Shown piece after piece: positions 1 to 9,380 of a stretch of DNA of 64,000 nucleotides (the first letter of the stretch is position 1; each line of letters starts with the position of its first letter). Source of the stretch: Sutcliffiella cohnii (GTDB taxonomy: Bacteria > Bacillota > Bacilli > Bacillales > Bacillaceae_I). The stretch is taken from NCBI RefSeq assembly GCF_002250055.1, contig NZ_CP018866.1, forward strand, positions 2,658,501 to 2,722,500. The letters are read 5' to 3'. The position numbers were made by a program, and so were the translations under genes. Under the pieces are notes generated by a model. It was not told the origin of the DNA, did no database searches, and saw only the letters and a list, made by a program, of their open reading frames with translations.

Positions 1-569
1 TGAAATTTAACTTTATTCTTTTCTTCTTCCTGTAAAACAACCATTTTTCTTGCACGATCCATAATTTCAATTAATGCTTTATAATCTTCCTCCACTAATT
101 GTACAGAACGTTCAAGTTCCTCTTTTCTTTCAGTAAGTAATTGCAAATCGTGTTCTAGCTTCATTACTGTTTTTTTCAAAGTATCGTTTTCTTCTCTTAA
201 GTTTATAAATTTTTGTTCTACTTCTTCTAACTCTTGTAAGTAGGCAATTACTTTCGGAATAGAAAGAGATGCTGTTTTATCGCCTTCTTCTTGATTTTCC
301 ACCCATTTTTGAACTGGAGCAGCACTTGTTTCTTGTTCTAATTTTAATTCTTTTCTTTGCTTTTTAGCCAATTCAATACCTGTTTTATATTGTTTTCTCA
401 CATAAGAATTCCATCTAAATCCACATGCTGCAGATGTTCTTGATAATTTTCTTCCAACCTCTTCAAACGCAGCTAATTGTGTTCCACCTTCTCGTATATA
501 TCTTAAGACCACTTCGGCTAAATACATATCTTCGTCTTGTGTCCAAGCATCTTGTCGAACCGTTGTCAT
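1..569 (-). CDS. ylbO: RsfA-family transcriptional regulator (partial, C-terminus off the left edge)
   Basis: Open frame on the minus strand from the ATG at 569 with no stop before base 1, so about 189 residues are visible. The N-terminus ([14 protein letters not shown], then R-W-N-S-Y-V-R-K near residue 55) is the Myb/SANT-like DNA-binding domain typical of RsfA/YlbO prespore regulators. Residues from about 105 onward are a long charged heptad-like coiled coil rich in E, K and L. An AGGGGG ribosome binding site precedes the ATG. B. subtilis YlbO is about 193 aa, so only a few residues are probably missing. In B. subtilis ylbO lies in the same neighbourhood as rpmF and ylbN. The family is associated with forespore gene regulation; the target genes here cannot be inferred. 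Confidence 0.85.
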   Translation of the reverse strand, partial: MTTVRQDAWTQDEDMYLAEVVLRYIREGGTQLAAFEEVGRKLSRTSAACGFRWNSYVRKQYKTGIELAKKQRKELKLEQETSAAPVQKWVENQEEGDKTASLSIPKVIAYLQELEEVEQKFINLREENDTLKKTVMKLEHDLQLLTERKEELERSVQLVEEDYKALIEIMDRARKMVVLQEEEKNKVKF

Positions 570-756
570 TTTGGAATCCCCCTAACACACTTTTTATCCT
601 ATACATATGCAATAAATAGAAAAGATAGACTAAAAGGATATACAAAAAGGTAGGAGAATTCCGTTATTCAGCACGACGAAAATGGGCAAATGTGAAACTT
701 TTACGAGGGATTTACCTTTTTTATTGTTAGTTACCTCCCTGTTGTTGCCCGATCTC

Positions 757-1527
757 TTATTTATTTAAAAAACTTTGAACAGCTTCATGGTGTTCATCTC
801 GTGCCCATAACATAGCACAAGTATTAATTTCTTCAGCCATTCTTTCTTGAACATTGCTAAACACCCACTTTTTAATGAGAGCGCTTTTATAACTACGCAA
901 AACATTAGCTGATTGTACAAGCTGGTTATCTATATATTCACTTTGTTGTTGACGGGTGCTTAAAGGTTGCATTGATTGAATAAAATGAAGATGTTTGGCC
1001 ATCTCTACATTATATATTTTACCTGAATATAATAAGGTTAAGGCGTCGGCGGGTTGAAGTTTTTCCATTAGCATTGTAGCTCCTCCCCAGCCAGTTGTAA
1101 TTCCTAAATTCCCTTGAACAAATCCTATCTTCACATTATTATGTAACGCTACTCTTATATCACACGCACTAGCAATTTCACATCCACCACCGACTGCGGT
1201 TCCGTTTAGTAAAGCAAATGTTGGGATAGGCAAGGTTAATAACTCATATAATATGTTACCCATTTTAGACAGCATGGAGTATGCTTCTTCTTTTGTTTTC
1301 AAGCGATGAAATACTGTTAAGTCTCCGCCTGAGCAAAAAGCTTTATCCCCTGTTCCTGTAATGACAAACCCTCTAATAGAGTCATTTGTTTTTGCAATCT
1401 GTATTGCCCTATTTAATTGTTCCATAACATCATAGTCAATAGCATTTCTTTTATCTGGTCTGTTAATAACGAACCATAAAAAATGATATTCATCAATATG
1501 TACGATTGTTTTATTAGTATTATCCAT
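757..1527 (-). CDS. Enoyl-CoA hydratase/isomerase (crotonase) family protein, resembling ethylmalonyl-CoA decarboxylase types
   Basis: 256 aa, the usual length of the crotonase fold. The oxyanion-hole segments are visible: CSGGDL near residue 67 and GTAVGGGCEIA near residue 110. The Glu of GGGCE, one of the two catalytic acids of true hydratases, is present. The second acid, normally in a P-E-x-x-L-G motif, is absent: the segment reads FVQGNLGITTGWGG. That G-I-x-x-G-W-G-G signature is more like the ECHDC1/methylmalonyl-CoA decarboxylase branch than like hydratases. The start ATG follows a GGGGGA ribosome binding site. It stands alone between the RsfA-type regulator and rpmF. The substrate is unknown; the decarboxylase reading is inference from the motif. 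Confidence 0.75.
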   Translation of the reverse strand: MDNTNKTIVHIDEYHFLWFVINRPDKRNAIDYDVMEQLNRAIQIAKTNDSIRGFVITGTGDKAFCSGGDLTVFHRLKTKEEAYSMLSKMGNILYELLTLPIPTFALLNGTAVGGGCEIASACDIRVALHNNVKIGFVQGNLGITTGWGGATMLMEKLQPADALTLLYSGKIYNVEMAKHLHFIQSMQPLSTRQQQSEYIDNQLVQSANVLRSYKSALIKKWVFSNVQERMAEEINTCAMLWARDEHHEAVQSFLNK

Positions 1528-1601
1528 CCCTACTATTCCCCCTTTTTACTTACTATAAGAAACATGATTGAACGAACACAAGTATGTATTTATAATTTTA
1601 C

Positions 1602-1646
1602 TTACACAAAAAGCACAAGACATTTGCCTTGTGCTTTTTTGTGTAA
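1602..1646. terminator. Bidirectional hairpin terminator between crotonase gene and rpmF
   Basis: TTACACAAAAAGCACAAG pairs with CTTGTGCTTTTTTGTGTAA across a short loop. It lies just past the rpmF stop codon on the minus strand, so it most likely ends the ylbN-rpmF transcript. Confidence 0.75.
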
Positions 1647-1662
1647 AGGATTTATATCCTCA

Positions 1663-1836
1663 TTATTTATTTACTACTTCTTTCCCTTTGTAAGTACCGC
1701 AAGCTTTACATACGCGGTGTGCTAATTTCGCTTCACCACAGCTTGGGCATGCTACCATACCAGGAACTTGTAGTTTAAAATGTGTACGACGTTTTCTTTT
1801 CGCAGTTTTAGACGTTCTTCTAAAAGGTACAGCCAT
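1663..1836 (-). CDS. rpmF: 50S ribosomal protein L32
   Basis: 57 aa starting [17 protein letters not shown], the standard L32 start, preceded by AAGGAGGTGGGAAG. A longer frame reaches 1869, but the ribosome binding site fixes the ATG at 1836. Four cysteines in two pairs (CPSCG and CKACG) form the zinc ribbon of the C+ type of L32. L32 binds 23S rRNA in the large subunit. It follows ylbN on the same strand with a 45-base gap; the YceD/YlbN-rpmF pairing is conserved very widely in bacteria. A four-cysteine L32 is the zinc-dependent form. No oddities. Confidence 0.97.
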   Translation of the reverse strand: MAVPFRRTSKTAKRKRRTHFKLQVPGMVACPSCGEAKLAHRVCKACGTYKGKEVVNK

Positions 1837-1881
1837 TCTTCCCACCTCCTTAAAGAGTGTATCATTCATTTCCTTTTTTAG

Positions 1882-2400
1882 CTACTCATCTTTTTTTTCA
1901 AAGAATTTTGCTAGACCTGCTAATCTTGGATCAATTTTGTCTCCTTGTTCTTCTTCTTCAACAACACTCCAACCTTTACCAGATTGTGGTGCTGCACCTT
2001 CTTCATTTATAGAATCAGCATAGATTTGCATCGGTATTTCGAGAAGAATATTTTCCTTAATAATAGGAATTAAATCAACAACATCTCCTTGAAGAACATG
2101 AATTTCTTCATCTTCTTCAGTATAACTAGCAGTTTCAAATAAAAAGGTTTCCTTCGTTTCAATTGTAAAAGGAAAGTTCACATCTACTAACGTTCTTGTA
2201 CAAGGTAAAATCATCGTACCTTCTATTTTAAGATGGAACGTAGCTTTTTTAGAACTTAAATCAGCTCGACCTGTTACATGCACAGGACTAATAGACCGAA
2301 TAGATGAATCAACGGCAGTAATGTCGTTCAAATCAACTGTTTCATCGATATATAATCCTTTATGTGTAAAAAGGTTTAGCTGCATTAATGACCATTTCAA
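1882..2400 (-). CDS. ylbN: YceD/DUF177 family protein YlbN
   Basis: 172 aa from a TTG start (MKWSLMQL) placed about nine bases after GAGGTG. An upstream GTG at 2412 overlaps the ribosome binding site and is unlikely to be used. The protein belongs to the YceD (DUF177) family, found next to rpmF in most bacteria and linked in the literature to 23S rRNA processing or stability. Two of the usual features are visible: a beta-rich N-terminal half containing C-T-R-T near residue 68, and an acidic C-terminal tail with D-P-R-L-A-G-L. Cotranscribed with rpmF. The exact function in Bacillus is not settled. Confidence 0.9.
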   Translation of the reverse strand: MKWSLMQLNLFTHKGLYIDETVDLNDITAVDSSIRSISPVHVTGRADLSSKKATFHLKIEGTMILPCTRTLVDVNFPFTIETKETFLFETASYTEEDEEIHVLQGDVVDLIPIIKENILLEIPMQIYADSINEEGAAPQSGKGWSVVEEEEQGDKIDPRLAGLAKFFEKKDE

Positions 2401-2452
2401 CAATATAATCACCTCAAGGCAACAAAAGTAATTATAGCTTCCGTAGATTTAT

Positions 2453-2481
2453 TTGTCAATATTTTTTCTTTACAGTATAAT
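2453..2481 (+). promoter_or_regulatory. Sigma-A promoter for tmcAL
   Basis: TTGTCA at 2453-2458 and a perfect TATAAT at 2476-2481 with a 17-base spacer, about 70 bases upstream of the tmcAL start. Divergent from ylbN. Confidence 0.75.
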
Positions 2482-2553
2482 GTTGTCTAATAATATTTGA
2501 AATTATTGCAACAGTTAAATACTACCAAAAACGATCATGATAAGGAGTATATG

Positions 2554-3783
2554 ATGGAAGCTTTAGGAGTTATTGTAGAATACAACCCTTTTCATAACGG
2601 ACATTTATATCATTTACAGCAATCGAAAAACTTAACAAACCCAGATGTTGTCATTGCCGTAATGAGCGGACAATTTTTACAACGAGGTGAGCCTGCACTC
2701 GTTTCTAAATGGGAAAGAACAAAAATGGCACTACTAAATGGGATTGACATCGTCGTTGAATTACCATATGCATTTGCCACTCAGAAAGCAGAGGTGTTTG
2801 CTACTGGTGCTGTCTCTATTCTCTCAGAATTACGAGTAGATTCATTTTGTTTCGGTAGTGAACAAGGTAATATTGAAGACTTTAATCGGACGGTGCAGTT
2901 AATGGGAGAAAAAAGTGATCCCTATCATTCCTCAGTACAAAAATACATAAAGGAAGGTAACAGCTATCCGAAAGCATCATCTCTCGCCTTTTCAGAAACT
3001 TTTCAAAATGAAAATGTAATCGATCTAACGCAGCCTAATAATATATTAGGTTTCCATTATGTTAAAGCAGTATTAGAACTAGGAAGTCCTATTCAACCTT
3101 TTACAATTGGGAGAACTACTGCCGGTTACCATGATGAGCAACTTTATCCATCGAACATTGCTAGTGCCACTGCAATTAGAAAGCATTTATTTGAGACAAA
3201 TAGAGAGATACAACATGTTCAAGATTATGTACCAGCTCCCACCTTTTCTGTTCTCCAACAAATAAAATCGTTTCATCGCTGGGAAGACTATTATTCACTT
3301 TTAAAATATAAAATTTTATGTAGTACTCCAGAACAATTAAGAACTTTTTATGAAGTCGAAGAAGGTATTGAATATAGGTTACAGGAATGTATGAAAAAAA
3401 GCAAAACTTTTCAGGAATTTATGACTATGTTAAAAACGAAAAGGTATACATGGACAAGATTACAACGGATGTGTACTCATATTTTAACAAATACAACGAA
3501 GGACGAAATGAAAAGGGTAACAGAAAAAAAGGAATATAGTTATGTACGATTATTAGGAATGTCGAAAGCAGGTCAACATTACTTACGAGAAATCAAAAAA
3601 GATATAACTATACCTATTATTTCTAATGTAGCGTCATTTAGCGATGATGGGTTAGCACTAGATAAAAAGGCCACTATCGCTTATTCTATACCGCTCAGTG
3701 AGCCAGAGAGAAGCGCGTTTATTCATAAGGAGTTTTCTCAGCCTCCGATTCGCTTTGATGAGGAATTAAGAAAGTTTGTTTGA
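2554..3783 (+). CDS. tmcAL: tRNA(Met) cytidine acetate ligase
   Basis: 409 aa (B. subtilis YlbM/TmcAL is about 415). It makes N4-acetylcytidine at the wobble base of elongator tRNA(Met), using acetate and ATP. The N-terminus (M-E-A-L-G-V-I-V-E-Y-N-P-F-H-N-G-H) is the nucleotidyltransferase signature with an H-x-G-H ATP-binding motif. The ATG at 2554 is chosen because AAGGAG lies six bases upstream; an ATG three bases earlier is too close. The open frame extends back to 2497, but those residues are not family-like. Single gene with its own promoter, followed by a strong hairpin. Known in older annotation as nucleotidyltransferase YlbM. Confidence 0.93.
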   Translation: MEALGVIVEYNPFHNGHLYHLQQSKNLTNPDVVIAVMSGQFLQRGEPALVSKWERTKMALLNGIDIVVELPYAFATQKAEVFATGAVSILSELRVDSFCFGSEQGNIEDFNRTVQLMGEKSDPYHSSVQKYIKEGNSYPKASSLAFSETFQNENVIDLTQPNNILGFHYVKAVLELGSPIQPFTIGRTTAGYHDEQLYPSNIASATAIRKHLFETNREIQHVQDYVPAPTFSVLQQIKSFHRWEDYYSLLKYKILCSTPEQLRTFYEVEEGIEYRLQECMKKSKTFQEFMTMLKTKRYTWTRLQRMCTHILTNTTKDEMKRVTEKKEYSYVRLLGMSKAGQHYLREIKKDITIPIISNVASFSDDGLALDKKATIAYSIPLSEPERSAFIHKEFSQPPIRFDEELRKFV

Positions 3784-3784
3784 A

Positions 3785-3830
3785 CCAAAAAGTCCTAAAA
3801 TCAGTAGAAACTGACTTCAGGACTTTTTGG
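3785..3830. terminator. Bidirectional terminator between tmcAL and ylbL
   Basis: CCAAAAAGTCCT (3785-3796) pairs with AGGACTTTTTGG (3819-3830), with an inner TCAGT/ACTGA pair. It can end tmcAL on the plus strand and possibly ylbL, which stops at 3931, on the minus strand. Confidence 0.8.
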
Positions 3831-3930
3831 TCATTATTTAAATCGTAGTGAGTTGGAAACTTTTCATTATAGTGTCTGGACATATTTCGTTTAAACGTAA
3901 TAAAGGTGTACTATAGTGGAAAATTATAAG

Positions 3931-4956
3931 TTAATTTTTCGGCTGTAAGTCTTTTAAATAATTTAGTGCATCATCAAAAGTGTTCACTGGGACGATTACC
4001 ATTTTAGTGCCAATGTCTTCAGCTGCAGCCACTGCCTCGTTATAATTAGAATTTTCCGCTCCATTTTCATATGGTGCAAAGAAGTAGTCCACTCCTGACT
4101 TATGGGCTGCATATACTTTTTGCTTAGCCCCACCAATACGACCTACTTCTCCATTTTGATTGATTGTACCAGTACCTGCAATTTTATAGCCTTTTGCTAT
4201 ATCTTCGTCCATTAGCTGATTATAAATTTCTAAAGAGAACATTAAGCCTGCAGAGGGGCCGCCAATTTTTGCTGAGTCAATTTCAACGTTAGGTGAAGTT
4301 GTAATTTCTAAATCGGTAACGAGTTGTATTCCGACACCTGCCCTTTCTGGTTCATCTGGGAATGGCTGTAAAGTTATTGGAACTGTATCAACCTCATCAT
4401 CTCTAACAAAAGTAACGTTTAGCGTATCTCCTACTGCTTTTTCCCCTACCAGCCCCATAAAAACATCTGAATTTGGTGTTTCTATACCATCAACTTCCAC
4501 TATTCTATCACCTATTTGTAATAAATCTGCTGCTGGCATATTGGCGACAGTTCTTAATACATATACACCTTTAGATATTATATTTACTTCTTTATCGGCT
4601 CTTTCATAAGCAACTTTTATCGCCGTTTCTTTCGAATCTTCCATGTAATATAATTGACGATGGTTGTATTCTTGATCTGTTTCCCCTTCACTTCTAATTT
4701 GCTCTAATGGATAAATAAATTGATATTCATCCCATTTTGCCATTAAGTATGTAAATATATTTGCCTTACTCATTTTTACTGTTGTTAACATAAACCTGCC
4801 TTCATCTTCATAACGATCTTCTACCATTACGATAGGCCTTAAATCTTGTGCATATCCTGGCCTCGTCACATAATAAGGTAAAGTAATAAAATTTAAAATA
4901 ACTGCTAAAATAATTCCTACAACTAATGCTCTTCCATATATCCTTTTATTTTTCAT
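3931..4956 (-). CDS. ylbL: PDZ-Lon type membrane-anchored serine protease
   Basis: 341 aa. One N-terminal membrane segment (residues 10-28), a PDZ domain around residues 125-205, then an S16/Lon-like protease domain. The catalytic Ser is in GGPSAG (about residue 236) and the catalytic Lys in GGAKQKV (about residue 280), giving a Ser-Lys dyad. In B. subtilis YlbL and CtpA degrade the cell-division inhibitor YneA to let division resume after DNA damage. The start codon overlaps the end of ylbK by 11 bases and is preceded by GGAAGGAG inside ylbK, so the two are translationally coupled. No missing residues. Confidence 0.93.
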   Translation of the reverse strand: MKNKRIYGRALVVGIILAVILNFITLPYYVTRPGYAQDLRPIVMVEDRYEDEGRFMLTTVKMSKANIFTYLMAKWDEYQFIYPLEQIRSEGETDQEYNHRQLYYMEDSKETAIKVAYERADKEVNIISKGVYVLRTVANMPAADLLQIGDRIVEVDGIETPNSDVFMGLVGEKAVGDTLNVTFVRDDEVDTVPITLQPFPDEPERAGVGIQLVTDLEITTSPNVEIDSAKIGGPSAGLMFSLEIYNQLMDEDIAKGYKIAGTGTINQNGEVGRIGGAKQKVYAAHKSGVDYFFAPYENGAENSNYNEAVAAAEDIGTKMVIVPVNTFDDALNYLKDLQPKN

Positions 4957-5746
4957 CCACTTGTCGCTCCTTCCAGTTTTCCACTGCTTGCCGAATAAAG
5001 GGAATGTGCTTTCTCATTTCCTCTTCCCCGATTTGGATAATTTCTTCAATATTTGTAAATGCACGTGAGCTATAATGAGCAACAGGCGGCCGGACCATCA
5101 CATCTGCCTCTAATTCGCTTTTTTTTACTAATTCATTTTGCATAATATCAATTGTTTGTAAGATTACATCAAAAATGGAATCTATTCCTTCATTCGTTTT
5201 AACGTAAGAAACATCAATTGCAACAACGATATCTGCCCCCATCTCTTTAACAACACTAGCAGGTACCCGATCAACCACGCCTCCATCGACAAGCAACCTT
5301 CCATCTAATTCTACAGGTACAAATATTCCTGGAATAGAAATACTCGCTCTAACAGCATCCGCAATTGGACCTTTTGTAAAAACAACCTTTTCTGCAGTTT
5401 CAATATCGGTTGCAATAACAGCAAATGGGATTGCTAAATCTTCTATATTTTGACCTTTCGAAAACATGTGAATAAGCTGTTTTACACGATTCCCACTAAT
5501 AAACCCCATTTTCGGAACGGTAAAATCTAAATAGTATTTCCGCTGAAATGCTTTTGCTATTTTGTACATGCTTTCCATTTCATGTCCGACAGCATATAAA
5601 CTTCCTACAAGAGCACCCATGCTACAGCCGGCCAGTAAGCTAACAGGTATATTTTCTTCTTGCAGTACTTTTAATGCACCTAAATGGGCAAAACCTCTAG
5701 CTCCTCCTGATCCTAACGCTAACCCTATCGTCGGTTCTCTCAACAT
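4946..5746 (-). CDS. ylbK: Patatin-like phospholipase YlbK
   Basis: 266 aa. The start is the ATG at 5746 (MLREPTIGLALG), seven bases or less after GGAGGAG; a frame extension to 5761 uses a TTG upstream of that site. Patatin hallmarks are present in order: glycine-rich oxyanion loop GSGGARGFAHLG, nucleophile elbow G-x-S-x-G as AGCSMGAL (about residue 44), and the catalytic Asp in DGGVVDRVP (about residue 158). Related to the RssA/NTE class of cytosolic or membrane-associated esterases. Transcribed with ylbL. The physiological lipid substrate is unknown. Confidence 0.92.
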   Translation of the reverse strand: MLREPTIGLALGSGGARGFAHLGALKVLQEENIPVSLLAGCSMGALVGSLYAVGHEMESMYKIAKAFQRKYYLDFTVPKMGFISGNRVKQLIHMFSKGQNIEDLAIPFAVIATDIETAEKVVFTKGPIADAVRASISIPGIFVPVELDGRLLVDGGVVDRVPASVVKEMGADIVVAIDVSYVKTNEGIDSIFDVILQTIDIMQNELVKKSELEADVMVRPPVAHYSSRAFTNIEEIIQIGEEEMRKHIPFIRQAVENWKERQVDEK

Positions 5747-5954
5747 TTCTCCTCCAAACAATGTATATTAATTTGTTGTTCTAAATTTTATATATACATA
5801 CGTATATTGAAATGTAGGGTGGACAAACTTTTTTTCTTTAACAAGCTACTTGTTAATTATAACTATTCTACCAAAATCAACTTCATTCTTACACTAAAAT
5901 AAACTTGCACACATTCAACAACTTTTTGTGACATTACTATAGGAGGCATAAATA

Positions 5955-7184
5955 TTGAATGGCTCAAAATTCAAAACTTTCATTTTCGCAAGTATTATTA
6001 CCTTTTTCACGATTTCTTTAATCATTTATCCTCAAGCTGCATTAGAGGCTTCTTTACGTGGTTTAAAAATGTGGTGGGAGGTTGTTTTCCCTTCCTTATT
6101 ACCGTTTTTTATCGTAAGTGAGTTACTGATAGGTTTTGGTGTTGTCGCTTTCATTGGAGTATTATTTGAACCTTTAATGAGACCTATCTTTAAAGTTCCT
6201 GGAGTAGGTGGTTTTGTCCTCGCAATGGGTATGGCCTCTGGTTACCCATCTGGAGCAAAACTTACTGCAAGACTTCGCCAAGAAGAACAAATTTCAGCTA
6301 TAGAGGCAGAGAGACTAGTTTCTTTTACTAACTCTTCTAATCCATTGTTTATTTTCGGCGCTATTGCGGTAGGTTTTTTTCATAACCCAAAGATAGGAAT
6401 CTTGCTGGCATTAGCACATTATCTTGGTAACATTACTGTTGGTGTTATTATGAGATTTCACGAGTACTCTCATCCTGTTGATGAAAATAAAAATAATACA
6501 TCAAAAAAGTTAACTTTCGGCCATGCTTTTGACGCGTTACACGAAACGCGAGTAAAAAATAGTAAACCACTAGGTAAAATGTTAGGAGACGCTGTTTCGA
6601 GTTCTGTACAGACGTTATTAATGATTGGTGGCTTTATTATAATCTTTTCCGTTTTAAATAATATTTTAGCACTCGTACAAATAACGAGCATCATTGCAAC
6701 TTTTGTTACTATATTTTTAGCATTATTAAGCTTCTCAACAGATTTAAGTATACCTTTAATATCCGGCTTTTTTGAAATTACGTTAGGGGCGAAACTGACG
6801 AGCGAGGTAACTACAGCTACATTAAAGGAACAAGTAATTCTCACTAGTTTTTTCTTAGCATTTTGTGGCCTAAGTGTACATGCCCAAGTGGCTAGTATAC
6901 TTGCTGAAACTGATATTAGATTTAAACCTTTTTTCTTTGCTCGAATAATACACGCTTTCATAGCTGGTATTTACGCGTACTTGCTATGGAGCCCTTTAAA
7001 TGAAAAATTAGGTGGATTTGAGCAAACATCAGGTGAATCTCCCGTTTTTGCTCCATTAAAAGATCTAACATGGATAGAAAAAGTGTATGAAACAATAACA
7101 GTTTACGGTCCATTTATCACTTTATTATTTTTATGGATATACACGTGGATTCTTTATAGAAACTGGCGTCCTAACTTAAAATAA
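5955..7184 (+). CDS. ylbJ: Sporulation integral membrane protein YlbJ
   Basis: 409 aa polytopic membrane protein with about eight hydrophobic segments and the nucleoside-recognition (Gate) domain type shared with spore maturation proteins. It begins at a TTG at 5955, eight bases after AGGAGG; the nearby ATG at 5959 is out of frame. GMASGYPSGAK (about residues 92-102) and FTNSSNPLFIFG (about residues 117-128) are conserved loops of this family. In B. subtilis ylbJ is a mother-cell sporulation gene. Single gene, divergent from ylbK. A repeat element follows the stop codon and may double as its terminator. Confidence 0.9.
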   Translation: MNGSKFKTFIFASIITFFTISLIIYPQAALEASLRGLKMWWEVVFPSLLPFFIVSELLIGFGVVAFIGVLFEPLMRPIFKVPGVGGFVLAMGMASGYPSGAKLTARLRQEEQISAIEAERLVSFTNSSNPLFIFGAIAVGFFHNPKIGILLALAHYLGNITVGVIMRFHEYSHPVDENKNNTSKKLTFGHAFDALHETRVKNSKPLGKMLGDAVSSSVQTLLMIGGFIIIFSVLNNILALVQITSIIATFVTIFLALLSFSTDLSIPLISGFFEITLGAKLTSEVTTATLKEQVILTSFFLAFCGLSVHAQVASILAETDIRFKPFFFARIIHAFIAGIYAYLLWSPLNEKLGGFEQTSGESPVFAPLKDLTWIEKVYETITVYGPFITLLFLWIYTWILYRNWRPNLK

Positions 7185-7187
7185 AAA

Positions 7188-7434
7188 TAAGAGGTTGGGA
7201 CATAACTATTTTTATCAAAATAAAAGACGAACAAAAAAGTAGAGTCGAAATAAGCCGCTCCGGAAATATACTTCGCTTTCCGCGGGCGGCTGGTGAGCCT
7301 CCTCGTGCTTCGCACTGCGGGGTCTCACCTATGCCTTTCCTCCCGCTGGAGTCTACGTATATTTCCTCCGCTAATTCTACAATTGTTCATCTTTTATCAT
7401 GATAATATTAGTTTTGTCTCAGCCTCTTTTTGGC
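7188..7434. repeat. Bacillaceae-type intergenic repeat with terminal inverted repeats
   Basis: A 250-base non-coding element between ylbJ and coaD. Its outer ends form an imperfect inverted repeat (GAGGTTGGGACA at the left, TGTCTCAGCCTC at the right, then a T-run). Inside, GGAAATATAC and GTATATTTCC are a second inverted pair around a GC-rich core (CGCTTTCCGCGGGCGGC ... CCTCCCGCTGGAGTC). The GC-rich core is unlike the AT-rich surroundings. I recognise this core as a repeat common in intergenic regions of many Bacillaceae; no second copy occurs in this window. It has no ORF and looks like a MITE/REP-like element. Confidence 0.7.
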
Positions 7435-7438
7435 TATG

Positions 7439-8496
<1,058 letters not shown>

Positions 8497-8616
8497 CCAC
8501 TCACCACAATCTTTATAACTTTCAAATTAAATTTCAACAATATCCTATCATAATCGACTTCATAAGAAAAGGCTCAGAAGATTATTCATAAGGTAATTTT
8601 ACAAAAAGTGTATACT

Positions 8617-8802
8617 CTTTCTTTATTTGGTTCATAATGACAAATAACAACATCCTTTTACGTGATGTTGTTGCCAACCGCGGAGAAGACTTACGTTTCC
8701 CCATAAGTTCTTCCTCCGGTTTCTCCTCTCCCTTTGCCTTCTTTACTTGGTCACCAAGTAATAGAGGGACCCTGCACTATTAAATTGCAGGGTTTTTTTT
8801 TT
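8617..8802 (+). ncRNA. Candidate structured small RNA divergent from rsmD
   Basis: Three hairpins then an intrinsic terminator on the plus strand. Hairpin 1: AACAACATC (8646-8654) with GATGTTGTT (8664-8672). Hairpin 2: 8677-8720, a long stem with small bulges. Hairpin 3: TTACTTGG with CCAAGTAA (8743-8761). Terminator: CCCTGCA (8770-8776) with TGCAGGG (8786-8792) followed by ten T. A C/U-rich single strand (TTCTCCTCTCCCTTTGCCTT, 8721-8740) lies between hairpins 2 and 3 and is complementary to Shine-Dalgarno sequence. No plus-strand gene precedes the terminator, so something short must be transcribed here. TATACT at 8611-8616 is a possible -10 with no clear -35; the 5' end is therefore a guess. 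It sits where the Rfam ylbH leader is described. Confidence 0.6.
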
Positions 8803-8945
8803 ATAAAACACCTTATGATACGCACTAATTCATAACACAAAACAACTGCCCTAATTTATTTCCAGCATTCTCATTTTGTCACTCTTTTAAAAAAAGCTTG
8901 AACGTGATAAAGTATGAGCAGGAACTTAGAGAGGAGCAATAACAA

Positions 8946-9335
8946 TTGATACAAAGATTTATAGAACTCGGTGAAGGCTACTCTGATTTATATGAATTGC
9001 TAGAGCTGGCTCGTTATAATAAAGAAAGAGTAGATCAGCTTTTATTATTACATACGAATAAAAATGACCGTAATGTTTGTTCATTTGTTGTCATTATGAA
9101 ACCAACATCTGTTGGTGATTTTCAAGCTTTATATATGACATTAGAAGGAATTCCTAGCCCTAAAGAGAAACGAACAAAACGATTTGAGTTATTTGAACAA
9201 CTAGCATCTCAATTAAATAAAAATATTATTGAACTCGAAGTAAAACCATCCACTTACTATAAAGAAAAAGAATTGTATTATCAATATTTAACCGGCGTCC
9301 TAAGATTGAATCATATTTTACAACCGTTAAAGTAA
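8946..9335 (+). CDS. DUF7147-type conserved hypothetical protein
   Basis: 129 aa starting at TTG 8946, nine bases after AGAGGAG. Soluble, no signal peptide or membrane segment. It has an N-terminal acidic helix (FIELGEGYSDLYELLELARYN), then a beta-strand rich centre (VCSFVVIMKP) and a conserved aromatic C-terminus. I recognise it as a family found near ylbG in many Bacillus genomes, without an assigned function. Single gene, oriented against rsmD and ylbG, and absent from this spot in B. subtilis. The family name is from memory. Confidence 0.7.
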   Translation: MIQRFIELGEGYSDLYELLELARYNKERVDQLLLLHTNKNDRNVCSFVVIMKPTSVGDFQALYMTLEGIPSPKEKRTKRFELFEQLASQLNKNIIELEVKPSTYYKEKELYYQYLTGVLRLNHILQPLK

Positions 9336-9344
9336 ATAGAAAAT

Positions 9345-9380
9345 AAAAAGCAACGAATATACATCAATTCGTTGCTTTTT
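9345..9380. terminator. Bidirectional terminator
   Basis: AAAAAGCAACGAAT pairs with ATTCGTTGCTTTTT over an eight-base loop, between the convergent DUF7147-type gene and ylbG. It overlaps the last codon of ylbG. Confidence 0.85.

Noticed and set aside
425-645. Frames of 60-64 codons over the start of the RsfA-type regulator.
   Set aside because: They overlap the genuine minus-strand gene (start at 569), whose N-terminal DNA-binding motif is clear.
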